Shown here: piece after piece, positions 7,546 to 16,017 of the stretch
Numbering within the stretch: position 1 is the first letter of the stretch
How the letters are laid out: each line of letters opens with the position of its first letter
DNA from: Globomyces pollinis-pini
Taxonomy: Eukaryota > Chytridiomycota > Chytridiomycetes > Rhizophydiales > Globomycetaceae
Assembly: GCA_025399215.1 (NCBI GenBank)
Contig: MU621454.1
Coordinates: forward strand, 1 to 16,017
Direction: 5' to 3'
DNA length: 16,017 nt
Program-made: the position numbers and the translations under genes
Notes under the pieces: model-generated
The model's database searches: none
Told to the model about the DNA's origin: nothing
Seen by the model: only the letters and a program-made list of their open reading frames with translations

Positions 7546-9633
7546 ATGCCTACTGTAAACGTGGACGTTGTCACCCTCTGCTCTTTGATTGGTCGCCAAT
7601 TTTGTATCAATCAATTTATATCTAATCATTCTTAGGTACTTTTTTTTACCTAATTTAGCTAGGTATGTTGATGTAAAACTTATGTGCTTAGCTGACAAAG
7701 AATTCGAAGATTTATGTTTTGATTTTGGAATAGAATTAGAAGATATTGTAACATCAGAAGAATTGGCATTAGCTGGTCCAAGCAGGAAAATTTATCGAAT
7801 TGATATTCCTGCCAATCGTTATGATATGCTTTGTGTTGAAGGTATCGCAAGGGCTATTAGAACATATTTGGAAATCGATCAACCACCAATGTATAGCTTA
7901 ACAAAGCCTGCGACTGTGCAGAAACTTTATGTTGGAAAAGAGGTTTGGTTTTTTGTGCTAATCAATAGGTATCTCATATTTCTTTATAATTCCTTATAGA
8001 CTGCTGAAATCCGTCCATTTGTGGTCGCTGCCATTCTTCGAGACGTTGAATTCAATCAATTACGATATGATGGGTTTATTGAATTACAAGATAAATTACA
8101 CAACAATATTTGCAGGTAATGATGATTCTTATTAAATCATAGAAAACGAACATTAGTGGCGATTGGAACACACGATTTGGATACAATTAGTGGACCATTC
8201 TATTATGAAGCAAAATCTCCAAAGGATATCAACTTTGTACCATTAAATCAGACAAAGTCAATGAATGCTGAAGAATTAATGGTCTTTTACGAAGTATTGC
8301 CTCTTAAGGTTAATGAAATAGGCTGATCGTAAACTAAGCAAGTTTTTGCACATTATTCGGGATGCTCCACGCTACCCTGTTGTATACGACGGAAAGCAAA
8401 GAGTATTATCGTTACCACCAATTATCAATGGAGACCACTCAAAAATTAAAGCGACTACCAAAAACATCTTTATTGAATGTACCGCAACCGATCTGACAAA
8501 GGCAAAAATTGTTTTAAATACAATTGTAACCATGTATTCTGAATACTGTGCCAAAAAATTCACGTATCATACCCTTATTATTAATATTTTACAGGGTCGA
8601 GCCTGTAGAGGTTATATATCCTGATGGCAAATCATACATTTATCCTGATTTAACTGAAAGAGACATGTCAGCTAAAGTGGATTATATTAATTCAGCCATT
8701 GGAATACTTGCAGCACCTAGCGAATTGGTAAATTTGGTTTCTAGAATGTCATTGAGAGCATCACTCTCTGAAGACAAATCAGAAGTTGTTGTCAAAGTAC
8801 CTCCAACCCGATCTGATGTATTACATGCTTGCGATATTATGGAAGATGCCGCTATTGCTTACAACGTAAGTGTTTTTTATTTTATACATTTTTAGTTCAA
8901 CAAAATCATAAAAACCCACCCTAAGGCAAATACTGTTGCGACCCCATTACCGATTAACAAACTTGCTGACTCACTTCGTCGTGAATGTGCCATGGCCGGT
9001 TATACAGAAGGGTTAGCCTTTGTCTTGGTAAACTAATAGTAACCCTAAAACTTTTAGTGTTCTCGCGATGAAAATTTCAAATTCCTAAACAAAGCCGATA
9101 ATAGTGAAGCAGTAGTGTTGGCAAATCCTAAAACGGCGGAATATCAGGTGTGTTGATACAATACCTAAGACATAGGTTGTTCGAACCAGTTTGTTGCCTG
9201 GTTTATTGAAAACTTTAAGTTCAAACAAGCATTTACCATTACCATTAAAGTTGTTTGAAGTATCCGACATCGTGTTAAGAGACGAAACACAAGAAAGAAG
9301 AGCGCGAAACCAAAGAAATGTGTCGGCAATTTATGCGAATAAAACATCTGGTTTCGAGGTACAATGCAAGTAGTTAACTATTAGCAAATTCATGGACTGG
9401 TTGATCGTTTAATGGTTATTCTTAATGTCAAGAAAGTGGGTAGAGGTGAAGCAAATGGGTATTACATCAAAGAATCAGAAAATCCTACCTACTTCCCAGG
9501 AAGACGTGCTGACGTATACTATCAAAATAAGGTTGTTGGATCTTTCGGAATCTTGCATCCTATTGTTTTGGAATCTTTCGAATTAGGTTTCCCATGTTCA
9601 GCTTTAGAACTTAACGTTGAACCTTTCTTATAA
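7546..9633 (+). CDS. FRS1: Phenylalanyl-tRNA synthetase beta subunit, cytosolic
   Basis: The beta chain of the cytosolic (alpha-beta)2 enzyme that charges tRNA-Phe. Ten exons (7546..7603, 7692..7942, 8000..8115, 8143..8293, 8322..8563, 8595..8865, 8896..9027, 9058..9147, 9176..9358, 9385..9633) give 580 aa, close to the usual length of about 590. Landmarks are MPTVNVD at the start, [58 protein letters not shown], the B5-region stretch [48 protein letters not shown] and GILHPIV. Introns 3-9 are 26-31 nt. Introns 1 (7604..7691, 88 nt) and 2 (7943..7999, 57 nt) read as back-to-back minimal introns. The frame is intact across every junction. It is convergent with the next gene, 67 bp between stops. 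Confidence 0.96.
7604..7691 (+). other. Composite intron 1 of FRS1, three minimal units
   Basis: The 88-nt intron divides exactly into three abutting GT...AG units: 7604-7635 (32 nt), 7636-7662 (27 nt) and 7663-7691 (29 nt). Units 1 and 2 each carry a CTAAT element near their 3' end. Removing all 88 nt rebuilds the conserved N-terminus [14 protein letters not shown]. Confidence 0.7.
7943..7999 (+). other. Composite intron 2 of FRS1, two minimal units
   Basis: The 57-nt intron divides into 7943-7968 (26 nt, with GCTAATC) and 7969-7999 (31 nt), each starting with GT and ending with AG, and no exon base between them. Removing both gives KETAEIRPF, matching the family. Confidence 0.7.
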
Positions 9634-9700
9634 GAATTTAATAAAGTGTTTTTACGTTCCACTATTGGTTTTTGTTTTTATTGTTTGAACAGTAAAGATT

Positions 9701-11170
9701 TTAGTATTTACAGACACAAGATCGATCAGATACTAAAACCCCCATACAATCTTCAGAGGCGCAGTCCCCATACATTAATGGTTCGATTGCCAATACTGAC
9801 TGTGTAAATTCTTTTTTCATATCTGACCAACGTTTTACATCTCCAGCGGTGAAAAACAATTCAAATTTAACACCAATATCGTGTGGAATTGAGATATTTG
9901 TTTGAAGACTTTTGATTACAAATGGATCCAAAATACGTAAATTAGAGTCATAGGTTTGATTGGTGATTGGAAATGGGATTGTTTTATTTCGTGTATCAGT
10001 GTTGTGAGATCCTAATGGTGGTAAACCATGATTAGTTCCCCAAACTAACAACCATTTCTGTTTAATACAAACTTCTCTCAACTATAAAGTAGATATTAAG
10101 ATGATTTTTGTTACCAGAGTTGCATTTTTTGTTCCCCAAAGTTGATCAAATACTCCAATAACCATTGTGACTGCTTGTGGAAGGTCCATTCTAGTGATTG
10201 GATTCAACTCGAAAAATCCTAATCGGTTTTCCCAAAATTCAAGTGAAATTGGGGTTTCAGTAGAATAAGTCATTCTAGAAAGTGATCTAATCACTAATCT
10301 AGCTAAATTGTAAAACTTGTAATGAATCGTTGGATGGAAAATTGGATCAAAGTATGATATAAAGGGGTCAATACTATGATGAATAAATGGTGGGACAAGG
10401 ACCATACTAGAATCTTGAATAACTCCATCACAATGTACTGGACCATTCATTACTCTTGATTTACAAGTGAACCGAAATATTCCACTATCTATTGCTGATC
10501 CCAACATTTGATTTGCAATCATCTTTTTATTCAATACTAACGCTACTTCTCCCAGAGCAGGATTACCTAGCTTGAGAATAAGAGACAAGATACCAATTGA
10601 ATTTCGATATACATTTAAACCTCCATAAAAAGGTCTTTCAGATGCTTCTAAGAAAGTTGGTTTATATGGTCCACTCTCAAAAGGAGGGAATCCAAACAAA
10701 TCCGTTTCTTCTGGTAATCCACCAAACGTAAAGTTTTTCAATCCAGTAACTTGAGTTTGCCAATCATTATAAAGAAATGAATGAGTTCCAAGATACTCTA
10801 CAGTATACATTTGTGAATTGAAATTATGAACTAATTCCATTACTGATAATTCATTGTAAAATCTTGATAGTAATTCTTTTGGATTCAACTTGTACAATTG
10901 TGATCCGTCATCAAATTCTCGTAGATATTGATAGAAATATGGATCTGAAAATAACTGTAAGTTGGTATCGTATGATTCATCCGATTTCTGTTTAGAATTT
11001 TCCTTAAATCGTTCAATTAATGATAACTGAAGTTTTGATGAGATGAACTTATCGGATTTTGATATAGATTGACAGTTTAAGAATAGAACCAAGATCAATA
11101 ACATCCATGTAAATATTATAGATACCCTTGCATGAGTGATCAACTGTCGATTGACGGTGGCTGATTTCAT
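9701..11170 (-). CDS. Unrecognised secreted or single-pass membrane glycoprotein
   Basis: Exons complement(10115..11170) and (9701..10081), split by a 33-nt intron, give 478 aa. Residues 16-31 (VSIIFTWMLLILVLFL) form a signal anchor or uncleaved signal peptide after a basic N-terminus, so the rest should face the secretory lumen or cell surface. Five N-glycosylation sequons are visible (NFT, NAT, NKT, NQT, NIS). Aromatic-rich blocks include LGTHSFLYNDWQTQVTGL and FGGLPEETDLFGFPPF, and the C-terminus carries four Cys in DCASEDCMGVLVSDRSCVC. I cannot assign a family or activity. The length, uniform composition and clean splice indicate a real gene. The start is the first ATG, with no other upstream in frame before the AT-rich leader. 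Confidence 0.8.
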
Positions 11171-11628
11171 GGTGAGAGTAATCTAATCAGGTAAAAAAAT
11201 CTCTCATCTATTATGAACTTGGTACACATTAAAACCTATTGTTCAGCAGTTTAGTTGATGGAACAATTTACTTTCTACGAAATGAATGTTTTTGGCTTTA
11301 AAAGAACAAGGTATTGATCCAAAACCACATTTAAGCAATTCCTTCAAAGCTGATTCAATGTGTGTATTTAAGGCCCTAATCATCCATTCTAATGCACTCT
11401 ATTATAATAGATTAACTATGACTTATATAAGACAAATATCCAAACTCCCCAATATTGTATTTCAGTATAGTTTAAAGATACATATAAGTGGATTTGAATT
11501 TGATTGTCTCAAACTTTCCTAAAATCACTATAGATTCTAAATACTGCTCTTTGGAATTCATTTGAGACAGTTCAGATAAGTTTTTCTTTTTTGGTTTCTT
11601 AAAATCCCTGAATAATCGAGGAATTTAA
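11171..11628. other. Intergenic region between divergent genes
   Basis: Contains the 5' regions of the secreted-protein gene (minus) and the Mit_KHE1 gene (plus). A 78-codon plus-strand open frame at 11286-11522 (MFLALKEQGIDPKPHLSN...) resembles no family I know and has no clear intron. It is listed as uncertain and not called a gene. Confidence 0.5.
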
Positions 11629-12464
11629 ATGAGCGCACGAACACATTTGAAGATATATGCATTACCGTCAATCAGAGGCAAATATGTATTCCATGCCCAA
11701 TTCCTAGCACCAAAGAACAGAGTTGAACAATTCGGATTGATAACTTCTTATATCACTAGAAAATGGAGATTTCAAATCTCTGATTACTTTGGAATGCATT
11801 GGCATATGTTATCACATCCAAAATACCAAAAATCAAAATTATTATCATCTATCTATTCAATTGGAAACAAAATGACTTCTAGAAAGTGTTTGGATGAATA
11901 TTTCTTTAAACAAATTCCTACCAGAACCACTTCAGTAACATTCAATTTTGTATTTAATCGGTAGATTGAAATTATATATCCAGAGAGTGCAAATGAGGAT
12001 TATTTAAAAAAACAAATTCAAATGTGGTTGATTGATTCATCCAAGTTTGGAAAGAAATCGCTAACGTTCGCATTATTATTACCTACAAACTTTTATATTG
12101 CAAAGTTTTATTTATTTGCTGCAAACATACTATTTAGTTATCATCTTTTCCGACTGAATGCTGCAATTCGATCACATTTTGGTACAATATAAACAATTTA
12201 ACACTTTTTGTAGGAGCAAAGCAGTTACAGAAGTTAATTGATGAAAAGAAGGTTGAATTTGTTCCATCCAAAGAGCTGCATGAAAAATTAGTGGATTATT
12301 CTAATCAAGTTGTTTTAGATGATGGGACACCCTTCCATTGGAAACCTGACACAGATGTTCATGATGAGGTTGCAGAAAAATTATCTATTGAATTAAAAGT
12401 ACCGGAATTGATTCATAGCGTTCGTAGATCTAGATTGATTTACACTATCTACAAAGACTACTGA
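11629..12464 (+). CDS. Mit_KHE1-family mitochondrial K+/H+ exchange-related protein
   Basis: Exons 11629..11934, 11965..12181 and 12214..12464 give 257 aa, with introns of 30 and 32 nt. The layout fits the Mit_KHE1 family (yeast YDL183C type): MSARTHLKIYALPSIRGKYV at the start, IEIIYPES after the first splice, then a long hydrophobic stretch at residues 135-163 (FALLLPTNFYIAKFYLFAAN...), then FRLNAAIRSHFGAKQLQKL, and a charged C-terminal tail ending in RRSRLIYTIYKDY. Family members are inner-membrane proteins linked genetically to mitochondrial potassium/proton exchange; transport by the protein itself is not established. The assignment comes from remembered family layout, not from a search. 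The first intron lies just before the conserved IEIIYP. Without it the frame hits a TAG. Confidence 0.72.
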
Positions 12465-12688
12465 ATGGGTATTTGATGCCATTGTTTCCATTAATATATC
12501 AATACAATTAAAGTTGTTTCATCAATTGGCGTTGAGTACTATATGTCAGATCACACCCAAAAGCAATACAGTTTACATTTAATAATGCTACACATCTAAT
12601 TGAATTTAAACAAGTAGTAAAAACTATAAGATTGAACCAAAGTTGGATCAAACACTTTATTTTTTTTTGCCACCAATTTTGTATTTGA

Positions 12689-13396
12689 ATGACAAACCAA
12701 ACACCTTCCAAAGCAACTGCTTCCTTATTTCTAATTTTCACCCTGTCAGTAGTATTCAGTGTGTATGCACTATTGACTCCAGACTTTCTTCGAATCTCAA
12801 AAGACCCTATTTTTCAACTCTTTAGTCAGGAATTTGGGTTATTCAAAACTTGTATCACTCAAGGTTCCTCTACTTCTTGTATGCAAGTAAACTGAATTTA
12901 TTAACTGGGGTAGTTTCCAAATGAGAAATGCCAAATCAGATTTGATGGTAATTTTCAAAACTTGTCATTTTGTCAAAGTTGGTTAGCAGCTCGATATCTT
13001 CAAGTAAAAATAACCATTTATTCACTCTAGATTGGTGCTATACTGTTTGGTTCCTTGGCTTGGTTCGGATGGTTAGGCCATTTGATCTTGAACAAGTCCA
13101 TCACAGCTTTGGTTATTTTTTGGTGTTCTGGATTACATGGTATGATTCTACTTCTGATTGACTTTTAGCACTCTTCCAAATTTTAGTGATGCAATTAATG
13201 ACTAGTTTAAGAGAAGATAATATCTTTTACTTGGGTGGTGCCTATGGTAATAGTTTTTCTGCCTTGAATGCTTCATGGGGTAAGGCAAATTTTGGATTTA
13301 ATAGTAGGATTGTCTATTGGTGTGATTGTCATGTTTGCTGTTACCTTATTGATCAAACGACAATCTGTGGTTTACGTTTATGTTCCAATTCCATAA
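12689..13396 (+). CDS. Claudin-like four-transmembrane protein
   Basis: Exons 12689..12886, 12914..13003, 13031..13139, 13169..13279 and 13305..13396 give 199 aa; introns are 27, 27, 29 and 25 nt. Four hydrophobic segments are visible: about 11-29 (LFLIFTLSVVFSVYALL), 95-112 (IGAILFGSLAWFGWLGHL), 117-143, and 168-188 (VGLSIGVIVMFAVTLLI). The first extracellular loop holds GLFKTC at 50-55 followed by Cys64, Cys72 and Cys86. This recalls the GLW...C...C loop signature of the claudin/PMP22/SUR7-PalI group, with Trp replaced by Phe. It is likely a plasma-membrane or cell-cortex protein. The partner and exact subfamily are unknown. Another upstream ATG (12643) is in a different frame. Confidence 0.75.
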
Positions 13397-13481
13397 CGTT
13401 TTCTAACCCAGTTTGAAGTTACCTTTACAAATACCTTTATTATGTTGCGTTTTTTTAAGAAATATAGTGTTTTATGATTGA

Positions 13482-13888
13482 AAATATTGTTACTATTTTA
13501 ATTTTCTTGGATTTAAATTACTTATTCACTATTGGTTTGAAAATATTTCTCAGGTCTTTACATATAGAGGACAAGATCGTAACCATATACGAACGGCAAT
13601 CAAGTCTTTTGCTGCCATGGAGTTGGAATAGCATTATACCTTCGCAGATGGTTTGTTTGGTATCAAAATACGTACTTCACCGATACCTTACCTGAAAACT
13701 GCAAGATATATCTGTCTGAATATGATGGGATAGTCAACTCTGAATATGTCGGCAGCTACTTGGCAAAGAACGCACACCACAGTCGGAAAGTTGAAAAAAT
13801 AGGGTCAGTAAACCATGGAGATTTGCTAATGTTTGGTGACCAGAGTAGAATCTTGGAGGATATTCGTCGATTGGACAAATATAATTAA
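13482..13888 (+). pseudogene. 5'-truncated alpha/beta-hydrolase gene, C-terminal part
   Basis: The frame is open from 13482 (after a TGA at 13479) to 13578. It then continues through a 26-nt intron (13579-13604) and an exon to the TAA at 13886-13888, about 127 codons. It reads GFKLLIHYWFENISQVFTYR, GIALYLRRWFVWYQNTYF, LPENCKIYLSEYDGIVNSEY and SVNHGDLLMFG. These match the C-terminal part of an alpha/beta hydrolase: acid residue Asp in SEYDGIVNS and catalytic His in NHGDLL. The nucleophile elbow GxSxG and the N-terminal half are absent, and the claudin-like gene occupies the space upstream. There is no plausible ATG at the proper place. It is a truncated relic, or the 3' end of a gene with a long, unseen 5' intron. 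Confidence 0.6.
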
Positions 13889-14052
13889 TCACAACAATAA
13901 TATTGTTTTACATTCAATTAATCGCGTGTATTTCATAAACTAAGCATCGCCAAAGTCAACTTTGCCAAGTCGGCCAATAAAATATTCGAATTAATTTCTT
14001 TCAGTGTCTGATCAAGGGATCAAAAACTCCCGAGAAAATACCAGAAAATGGA

Positions 14053-14116
14053 TTTTTAGAGTATTTATACCCAAAGCAAATGGTACCTTTTTAGAGTATT
14101 TATACCCAAAGCAAAT
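14053..14116 (+). repeat. 29-nt direct repeat, two copies
   Basis: Copies 14053-14081 and 14088-14116 are identical and separated by GGTACC. The unit contains AGTATTTATACCCAAAGC. A loosely similar GATTTATACCCAG occurs near 15896. Confidence 0.85.
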
Positions 14117-14138
14117 AAAGCTTTGAATAATCAAAAAC

Positions 14139-14150
14139 TTAGGGTTAGGG
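14139..14150 (+). repeat. Short interstitial TTAGGG tract
   Basis: TTAGGGTTAGGG, 22 bp downstream of the 29-nt direct repeat. Confidence 0.6.
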
Positions 14151-14433
14151 AGACATTATATTCAGAAACCTTGCCGATACGAATGGATTGCTGATTGACG
14201 TCCGTCAGAATACCGGGCGGAAAAGCCTTTGTGATTCATAATTTTGGCTTTCATTGATATGCTTTTCAACATACACTAAAGTAACAGTGCCACTATCGTG
14301 TAGGCAATTCAATTTCTGAGGCTTAAATAGACCACCCATCTATATCGGACCGAACACTAGTGGGTGAATTAGAGAAAAGTGGAAACGTTTCAATGTTGCC
14401 ATACACTTCTAAGGCAATAGCAGCGACTCCCAA

Positions 14434-14859
14434 ATGGCATACTTAAAATCCACGTCTCAGCTGAATTCAAATCTAATGGACATTCAAAAACAAAATAAGG
14501 TTAAGAAACCAATGAATGCTTTCTTCATTTACCGTAAACATAACCAACAACGTATCATCAAGTTGTATAAAGTCAATAAAAGTCAAGATATTTCTAAAAT
14601 GGCTGGTCAATGTTGGTCACTTGAACCAGATCATATCAAAAAATATTATTATCAATTAGCCATGATAGATCAGCTACAGAAAGAGAATCAACTTGTTACT
14701 GTTCATCAATCACAATTGTTATCACCTCCAATCAGTCCTCTCATGATTGGTTTAATGACAGATGAGAAAAGATGTGATGTTGCAGGTGTGTCGCCAGATA
14801 TTCAGATGGCTTGTGCTAGTGTAGAGTATAGTGATTTGGATTTCCAAAACACACTCTAA
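14434..14859 (+). CDS. MATA_HMG-like HMG-box DNA-binding protein
   Basis: A single-exon gene of 141 aa. The HMG box spans residues 22-86: KKPMNAFFIYRKHNQQRI (helix 1), DISKMAGQCWSLEPDHIKKY (helix 2 with Trp61) and YQLAMIDQLQKEN (helix 3). The K(K/R)P.NAF..YR start and the S..G..W core place it with MATA_HMG-type boxes, the class of fungal mating-type and sexual-development regulators that bend DNA through the minor groove. The C-terminal third is acidic and Ser/Pro-containing (SPPISPLMIG) with no domain that I recognise. Unlike all the intact neighbours it has no intron. There is no second mating-type-like gene nearby, and many early-diverging fungi carry numerous such genes, so a mating role is only a possibility. 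Confidence 0.85.
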   Translation: MAYLKSTSQLNSNLMDIQKQNKVKKPMNAFFIYRKHNQQRIIKLYKVNKSQDISKMAGQCWSLEPDHIKKYYYQLAMIDQLQKENQLVTVHQSQLLSPPISPLMIGLMTDEKRCDVAGVSPDIQMACASVEYSDLDFQNTL

Positions 14860-16017
14860 CTGATTCTACCTCATGATATGTACAGTGTAAATAATTTTGA
14901 ATGTGAATAAATTTATAATGAAGTAACTTGTTTATTTTACAATTTTTATGAAATCTTCCAGTATGGGTTGTTTGGACGTTTTACTTTGGTTTGGAGGTTA
15001 ACATGCAAGATCATCTTGATGGGTTTATCCAACACGGTCATATCTTATAATGTAATAATCAATCAGATATAATTTATGTTCAATATCACATCGATTGAAA
15101 CAGTTTTTGACAAAAGTTGTTTATACCTCCTTTATCACATTTTTTGTTACAATCGGAAGACTATTGAACATTAACTATATATGATTGGTTTATTACACGA
15201 GAATTTCAATGTGGACTAAAAGTGCGTTAAATATTTACCTTGGAAAAGGACGATGTTTCTTACAATGAAAGAACAACTTTTGAGCTAAGCATATGGTATT
15301 GCGTATCTATGAATAGTCAAGATGCTGTTGAATGATGATCAATGGATTTTAGTTACTAGGTATTGAATTTGTGATGAAAAAAAAAAACACTCTCTCTGTT
15401 GGGTTAGGGTTATATCACTGTTCCAATACATTACTGATTGGATATTGCTTTGCTTGAAACTTATAACCAATAGGCCAAGTTTTAATACACTTTCTTAAAT
15501 TTAGTGCATTTGATATCGTGCACTCTTGTGTTGTTTTAACGAAGACACTGATGGTATGTCTGATACATTAACTTTTTCGATTATTCTTCAAAACCATTCG
15601 TTCTGATTCCAGTCCATCTATTTACAATATCACTGTACTAAAACTATTGAATACTTAGCAGTGTAAAAGAAATTCAACAATGTAGAAACTTTTAAAAAAA
15701 AATGTAGACAAGTGCCGGAAACAAAAGTAATTACCAAAGGTAGACTACTCAAATGACCGCGCTATGCAATGCCCTTTGATGTTAATTCCATTTAGCTATC
15801 TATTGTTCATTATCTAAACAATAGAGATTTGAAGGAACTGTGAAAAAACTCAAAGATTTTCAGGGACATTTTTCTCTTTTTATAGTCCCTTCGGAGATTT
15901 ATACCCAGTTTTTATAAATACTTGTAACATTCGTTTGGTAATTACAAGATAGATAAATACAAACAGGTTCAAAAGAACACTTTCTGTACTGTTTATTGAT
16001 TTTGAGGATCAAGTGAG
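14860..16017. other. AT-rich interval without recognisable gene
   Basis: I scanned both strands for frames joined by 25-35-nt introns and found nothing convincing. Visible items are a GGGTTAGGGTTA tract at 15401-15412, a poly-A run before it, and a small 8-bp inverted repeat (CTATTGTT at 15800-15807 / AACAATAG at 15817-15824). Confidence 0.4.

Larger units (their letters stand above)
13889..14433. other. Intergenic region upstream of HMG gene
   Basis: Holds the 29-nt direct repeat, a TTAGGGTTAGGG tract at 14139-14150, and a TATA-like GCTTAAATAG at about 14322 roughly 110 bp before the HMG start. The stretch 14160-14230 is richer in GC than its surroundings. No complete gene is seen. Confidence 0.4.

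Noticed and set aside
8372..8563. Minus-strand ORFs within FRS1 (also 9085-9347)
   Set aside because: They are antisense shadows of exons whose plus-strand frame matches the phenylalanyl-tRNA synthetase beta family throughout.
11286..11522. 78-codon plus-strand ORF between the secreted-protein and Mit_KHE1 genes
   Set aside because: No recognisable motif, no supporting splice pattern, and a composition expected of AT-rich intergenic DNA; kept only as a note.
11935..11964. A 15-nt intron (11950-11964) in the Mit_KHE1 gene
   Set aside because: The 30-nt intron 11935-11964 with a TTTAATC branch element also restores the frame and fits the size class of this genome.
12508..12741. 77-codon minus-strand ORF upstream of the claudin-like gene
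   Set aside because: It overlaps the start of the plus-strand tetraspan gene and has no recognisable features.

Overview
The window is eukaryotic and AT-rich. Its protein set points to a fungus or a close relative of fungi, probably an early-diverging lineage. Evidence is a Mit_KHE1-type mitochondrial protein, a MATA_HMG-like HMG-box protein, a claudin-like tetraspan protein, fungal-type housekeeping genes and TTAGGG telomere-type tracts. The species cannot be named from the sequence. The most striking genome trait is intron size: 22 of 24 introns placed by reading-frame repair and protein-family comparison are only 25-35 nt, usually GTA...AG with a CTAAT/CTAAC/TTAAC-like branch site near the 3' end.

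Left arm (1-5400): repeat-rich and full of gene relics, like a subtelomeric or accessory region. It holds a gene running off the left edge, TTAGGG tracts, a decayed Ty3/gypsy pol fragment, broken copies of a likely 2-oxoglutarate/Fe(II) dioxygenase gene, a C2H2 zinc-finger/coiled-coil fragment, a 57-nt repeat pair, a roughly 20-nt minisatellite, and two near-identical hairpin elements with arms of 28-30 nt.

Central block (5410-13396): six tightly packed, apparently intact genes. In order: cis-prenyltransferase (minus), mitochondrial ribosomal protein uL15m (plus), cytosolic phenylalanyl-tRNA synthetase beta chain (plus), an unrecognised membrane-anchored or secreted glycoprotein (minus), a Mit_KHE1 protein (plus), and a claudin-like four-helix membrane protein (plus). 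Gaps of 67-113 bp separate the first four. The roles are dolichol synthesis, mitochondrial translation, cytosolic tRNA charging and mitochondrial or surface membranes. They do not form one pathway.

Right arm (13397-16017): a 5'-truncated alpha/beta-hydrolase gene, a 29-nt direct repeat beside a TTAGGG tract, a single-exon MATA_HMG-like gene, and about 1.1 kb with no gene that I can see.

The unusual points are the minimal introns, two FRS1 introns that read exactly as head-to-tail chains of minimal introns, and a 4-nt microexon in the cis-prenyltransferase gene.
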